A stretch of 64,000 bases of DNA from Ariolimax columbianus (lineage: Eukaryota > Mollusca > Gastropoda > Stylommatophora > Arionidae): the NCBI GenBank assembly GCA_036924085.1, contig JAVGWX010000002.1:89540941-89604940 (forward strand). Direction: 5' to 3'. Of this stretch, positions 59,301 through 64,000 are shown piece by piece; position 1 is the stretch's first letter; each line of letters opens with the position of its first letter. The position numbers and the translations under genes are program-made. The notes beneath the pieces are model-generated. The model searched no databases. It was not told where the DNA came from and saw nothing but the letters and a program-made list of their open reading frames with translations.

Positions 59301-62300
59301 CAGGTACAACATACTGACCAGGACATTCACGGTCAGGCACAACATACTGACCAGGACATTCAGGGTCAGGCACAACATACTGACCAGGACATTCAGGGTC
59401 AGGCTCAACATACTGACCAGGACATTCAGGGTGAGGAACAACATACTGATCAGGACATTCAGGGTCAGGCACAACATACTGACCAGGACATTCAGGGTCA
59501 GACAGAACATACTGATCAGGACATTCAGGGTCAGACAGAACATACTGGCCAGGACATTCAGGGTCAGGCACAACATACTGATCAGGACATTCAGGGTCAG
59601 GCACAACATACTGATCAGGACATTCAGGGTCAGGCACAACATACTAATTAGGACATTCAGGGCCAGGCACAACATACTGACCAGGACATTCAATGTCACT
59701 CAGAACATAAATGCCAAGACATTCAGGATCAGGCACAACATACTGATCAGGACATTCAGGGTCAGGCACAACATACTGACCAGGACACTCAGGGTCAGGC
59801 ACAACATACTGACCAGGACATTCCGGGTCAGGCCCAACATACTGATCAGGACATTCAGGGACATGCAGAACATACTGAGCAGGACATTCAGGGTCAGGCA
59901 CAACATACTGACCAGGACATTCAGGGTCAGGCAGAACATACTGGCCAGGACATTCAGGGTCAGGCTCAACATACTGACCAGGACATTCAGGGTAGAGGCA
60001 CAACATACTGATCATGACATTCAGGGTCAGGCACAACATACTGACCAGGACATTCAGGGTCAGACAGAACATACTGATCAGGACATTCAGGGTTCCACAG
60101 AACATACTGGCCAGGACATTCAGGGTCAGGCACAACATGCTGATCAGGACATTCAGGGTCAGGCAAAAAATACTGACCAGGACATTCAGGGTCAGGCACA
60201 ACATACTTATCAGGACATTCAGGGTCAGGCACAACATACTGATCAGGACATTCAGGGTCAGGCAGAACATACTGACCAGGACATTCAGGGTCAGGCACAA
60301 CATACTGACCAGGACATTCAGGGTCAGGCACAACATACTGATCAGGACATTCAGGGCCAGACAGAACATACTGATCAGGACATTCAGGGTCAGGCACAAC
60401 ATACTGACCAGGACATTCAGGGTCAGGCACAACATACTGATCAGGACATTCAGGGTCAGGCACAACATACTAATCAGGACATTCAGGGTCAGGCACAACA
60501 TACTGACCAGGACATTCAGGGTCACTCAGAACATAAATGCCAAGACATTCAGGATCAGGCACAACATACTGATCAGGACATTCAGGGTCAGGCACAACAT
60601 ACTGACCAGGACACTCAGGGTCAGGCACAACATACTGACCAGGACATTCCAGGTCAGGCCCAACATACTGATCAGGACATTCAGGGCCATGCAGAACATA
60701 CTGACCAGGACATTCAGGGTCAGGCACAACATACTGACCAGGACATTCAGGGTCAGGCAGAACATACTGGCCAGGACATTCAGGGTCAGGCTCAAATAAC
60801 TGACCAGGACATTCAGGGTAGAGGCACAACATACTGATAATGACATTCAGGGTCAGGCACAACATACTGACCAGGACATTCAGGGTCAGACAGAACATAC
60901 TGATCAGGACATTCAGGGTCAGACAGAACATACTGGCCAGGACATTCAGGGTCAGGAACAACATACTGATCAGGACATTCAGGGTCAGGCACAACATACT
61001 GACCAGGACATTCAGGGTCAGGCACAACATACTTATCAGGACATTCAGGGTCAGGCACAACATACTGATCAGGACATTCAGGGTCAGGCAGAACATACTG
61101 GCCAGAACATTCAGGGTGAGGCACAACATTCTGATCAGGACATTCAGGGTCAGGCACAACATACTGACCAGGACATTCAGGGTCAGGCACAACAAACTGA
61201 CCAAGACATTCAGGATCCGGCACAACATACTGATCAGGACATTCAGGGCCAGGCAGAACATACTGATCAGGACATTCAGGGTCAGGCACAACATACTGAC
61301 CAGGACATTCAGGGTCAGGCACAACATACTAATCAGGACATTCAGGGTCAGGCACAACATACTGACCAGGACATTCAGGGTCAGGCAGAACATAAATGCC
61401 AAGACATTCAGGATCAGGCACAACATACTGATCAGGGCATTCAGGGTCAGGCACAACATACTGACCAGGACATTCCGGGTCAGGCACAACATACTGACCA
61501 GGACATCCCGGGTCAGGCCTAACAAACTGACCAGGACATTCAGGGTCAGGAACAACATACTGACCAGGACATTCAGGGTCAGGCAGAACATACTGGCCAG
61601 GACATTCAGGGTCAGGCTCAACATACTGACCAGGACATTCAGGGTAGAGGCACAACATACTGACCAGGACATTCAGGGTCAGACAGAACATACTGATCAG
61701 GACATTCAGGGTCAGATAGAACATACTGATCAGGACATTCAGGGTCAGACAGAACATACTGGCCAGGACATTCAGGGTCAGGCACAACATACTGATCAGG
61801 ACATTCAGGGTCAGGCACAACATACTGACCAGGACATTCAGGGTCAGGCACAACATACTTATCAGGACATTCAGGGTCAGGCACAACATACTGATCAGGA
61901 CATTCAGGGTCAGGCAGAACATACTGGCCAGAACATTCAGGGTCAGGCACAACATTCTGATCAGGACATTCAGGGTCAGGCACAACATACTGACCAGGAC
62001 ATTCAGGGTCAGGCACAACATACTGACCAAGACATTCAGGATCCGGCACAACATAATGATCAGGACATTTAGGGCCAGGCAGAATATACTGATCAATACA
62101 TTCAGGGTCAGGCACAACATACTGACCAGGACATTCAGGGTCAGGCACAACATACTGATCAGGACATTCAGGGTCAGGCACAACATACTAATCAGGACAT
62201 TCAGGGACAGGCACAACATACTGACCAGGACATTCAGGGTCAGGCAGAACATAAATGCCAAGACATTCAGGATCAGGCACAACATACTGATCAGGACATT

Positions 62301-63810
62301 CAGGGTCAGGCACAACATACTGACCAGGACACTCAGGGTCAGACACAACATAATGACCAGGACATTCCGGGTCAGGCCCAACATACTGATCAGGACATTC
62401 AGGGCCATGCAGAACATACTGACCAGGACATTCAGGGTCAGGCACACCATACTGACCAGGACATTCAGGGTCAGGCACAACATACTGACCAGGACATTCA
62501 GGGTCGGACACAACATACTGATCAGGACATTCAGGGTCAGGCAGAACATACTGACCAGGACACTCAGGGTCAGGCACAACATACTGACCAGGACATTCCG
62601 GGTCAGGCCCAACATACTGATCAGGACATTCAGGGCCATGCAGAACATACTGACCAGGACATTCAGGGTCAGGCACACCATACTGACCAGGACATTCAGG
62701 GTCAGGCACAACATACTGACCAGGACATTCAGGGTCGGACAGAACATACTGATCAGGACATTCAGGGTCAGACAGAACATACTGGCCAGGACATTCAGGG
62801 TCAGGCACAACATACTGATCAGGACATTCAGGATCAGGCACAACATACTGACCAGGACATTCAGGGTCAGGCACAACATACTTATCAGGACATTCAGGGT
62901 AAGCCACAACATACTGATCAGGACATTCAGGGCCAGGCAGAACATACTGACCAGGACATTCAGGGTCAGGCACAACATACTGATCAGGACATTCAGGGTC
63001 AGGCAGAACATACTGGCCAGGACATTTAGGGTCAGGCTCAACATACTGACCAGAACATTCAGGGTGAGGCACAACATACTGATCAGACATTCAGGGTCAG
63101 GCACAACATACTTATCAGGACATTCAGGGTCAGGCACAATATACTGATCAAGACATTCAGGGTCAGGCAGAACATACTGGCCAGAACATTCAGGGTCAGG
63201 CACAACATTCTGATCAGGACATTCAGGGTCAGGCACAACATATTGACCAGGACATTCAGGGTCAGGCACAACATACTGACCAAGACATTCAGGATCCGGC
63301 ACAACATACTGATCAGGACATTCAGGGCCAGACAGAACATACTTATCAGGACATTCAGGGTCAGGCACAACATACTGACCAGGACATTCAGTGTCAGGCA
63401 CAACATACTGATCAGGACATTCAGGGTCAGGCACAACATACTAATCAGGACATTCAGGGTCAGGCACAACATACTGACCAGGACATTCAGGGTCACTCAG
63501 AACATAAATGCCAAGACATTCAGGATCAGGCACAACATACTGATCAGGACATTCAGGGTCAGGCACAACATGCTGACCAGGACACTCAGGGTCAGGCACA
63601 ACATACTGACCAGGACATTCCGGGTCAGGCCCAACATACTGATCAGGACATTCAGGGCCATGCAGAACATACTGACCAGGACATTCAGGGTCAGGCACAA
63701 CATACTGACCAGGACATTCAGGGTCAGGCAGAACATACTGGCCAGGACATTCAGGGTCAGGCTCAACATACTGACCAGGACATTCAGGGTAGAGGCACAA
63801 CATACTGATA
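53320..63810. repeat. Second long-range duplication, offset 8,417 bp
   Basis: Blocks from about 53,320 to about 55,390 recur from about 61,737 to about 63,810. Identical frames begin at 53,771/62,188 (300 codons) and 54,666/63,083 (137 codons). The offset is 255 x 33 + 2, so small indels separate the copies. The right copy diverges near the window edge (gataatgacattcag versus gataatgacattgag). Confidence 0.85.
54549..60594. repeat. 3,003-bp higher-order tandem duplication in the satellite
   Basis: Sequence from about 54,549 repeats at +3,003 bp (91 x 33): identical long frames occur at 54,826/57,829, 55,024/58,027, 56,428/59,431 and 56,641/59,644. Identity runs until the first mismatch at 57,592 versus 60,595. 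Inside I noticed one difference, a at 56,358 versus c at 59,361. This is either a very recent duplication or an assembly duplication. Confidence 0.92.
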
Positions 63811-64000
63811 ATGACATTCAGGGTCAGGCACAACATACTGACCAGGACATTCAGGGTCAGACAGAACATACTGATCAGGACATTAGGGTCAGACAGAACA
63901 TACTGGCCAGGACATTCAGGGTCAGGCTCAACATACTGATCAGGACATTCAGGGTCAGGCACAACATACTGACCAGGACATTCAGGGTCAGGCACAACAT

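Larger units (their letters stand above)
49797..64000. repeat. 33-bp satellite, more than 14 kb, about 430 units
   Basis: Basic unit gacattcagggtcaggcaca followed by acatactgaccag, 33 bp, head to tail to the window edge. Common variants are gatcag/gaccag, gcacaac/gcagaac/acagaac and an ataaatgccaagacattcag variant that recurs at about 50,830, 51,730, 52,940, 53,835, 55,085, 55,980 and later. Blocks with tggccaggacttctagagt (52,386; 56,143; 59,146) and the left edge are the most diverged. Since 33 = 3 x 11, four of six frames lack stops for long stretches (for example LNVLVSMLCLT and PECPGQYVVPD on the minus strand). No start, splice or domain evidence supports translation. Confidence 0.97.

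Noticed and set aside
49797..64000. Long ORFs (up to 712 codons) as protein genes
   Set aside because: They arise from a 33-bp tandem repeat in four frames at once, with no start context, splice sites or domain. Annotated as satellite.

Overview
The window is eukaryotic, intron-bearing, AT-rich and crowded with decayed non-LTR retrotransposons, SINEs and tandem repeats. The only conventional protein gene I can identify is a split DNPH1 homologue on the minus strand. The spread of reverse transcriptase (RT) remnants (several with a C-terminal C2H2 finger, I-like elements with an RNase H domain, and a CR1-like element) together with tRNA-derived SINEs suggests an invertebrate animal, possibly a gastropod mollusc. 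That assignment is inference from general family resemblance, not a proven identification.

Layout. 1-3.9 kb: two RT remnants on opposite strands and a 67-bp minisatellite. 4.6-10.5 kb: three coding exons of DNPH1 (minus strand); an I-like retroelement sits in one intron. 10.7-22.5 kb: a mosaic of RT and RNase H fragments, a nested (AAC)n-tailed element with a visible target-site duplication, TA-rich microsatellites, a mariner-like remnant and a tRNA-derived SINE. 22.5-28.3 kb: several minisatellites (20, 52, 43 and about 56 bp) and one unexplained 265-codon ORF. 28.3-32.6 kb: little I can recognise. 32.6-36.4 kb: clustered RT remnants. 36.4-38.5 kb: a SINE expanded internally into 28-bp and 41-bp arrays. 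38.6-49.8 kb: RT and RNase H pieces (one carrying 18 copies of a 63-bp segment), SINEs, a CR1-like 3' end and a 28S rRNA fragment. 49.8 kb to the window end: more than 14 kb of a 33-bp satellite with higher-order duplication.

The main pattern is that most tandem arrays here can be traced to a dispersed element in or beside them. The 67-bp array derives from the C-terminal codons of an RT. The 39-bp and 43-bp arrays derive from retroelement 3' ends. The 63-bp array derives from an RNase H catalytic segment. The 28-bp and 41-bp arrays derive from the body and tRNA-like head of a SINE. The 33-bp satellite derives from the 5' part of an (AAC)n-tailed element that has dispersed copies at about 10.7, 15.2, 39.0 and 39.7 kb. 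Separately, a tRNA-derived SINE family and a CR1-like LINE share about 50 bp of 3' tail with a small hairpin and (TTAAG)n, which is the signature of a SINE/LINE partnership.

The very long open frames in the satellites arise because the repeat lengths are multiples of three. They are not annotated as genes.
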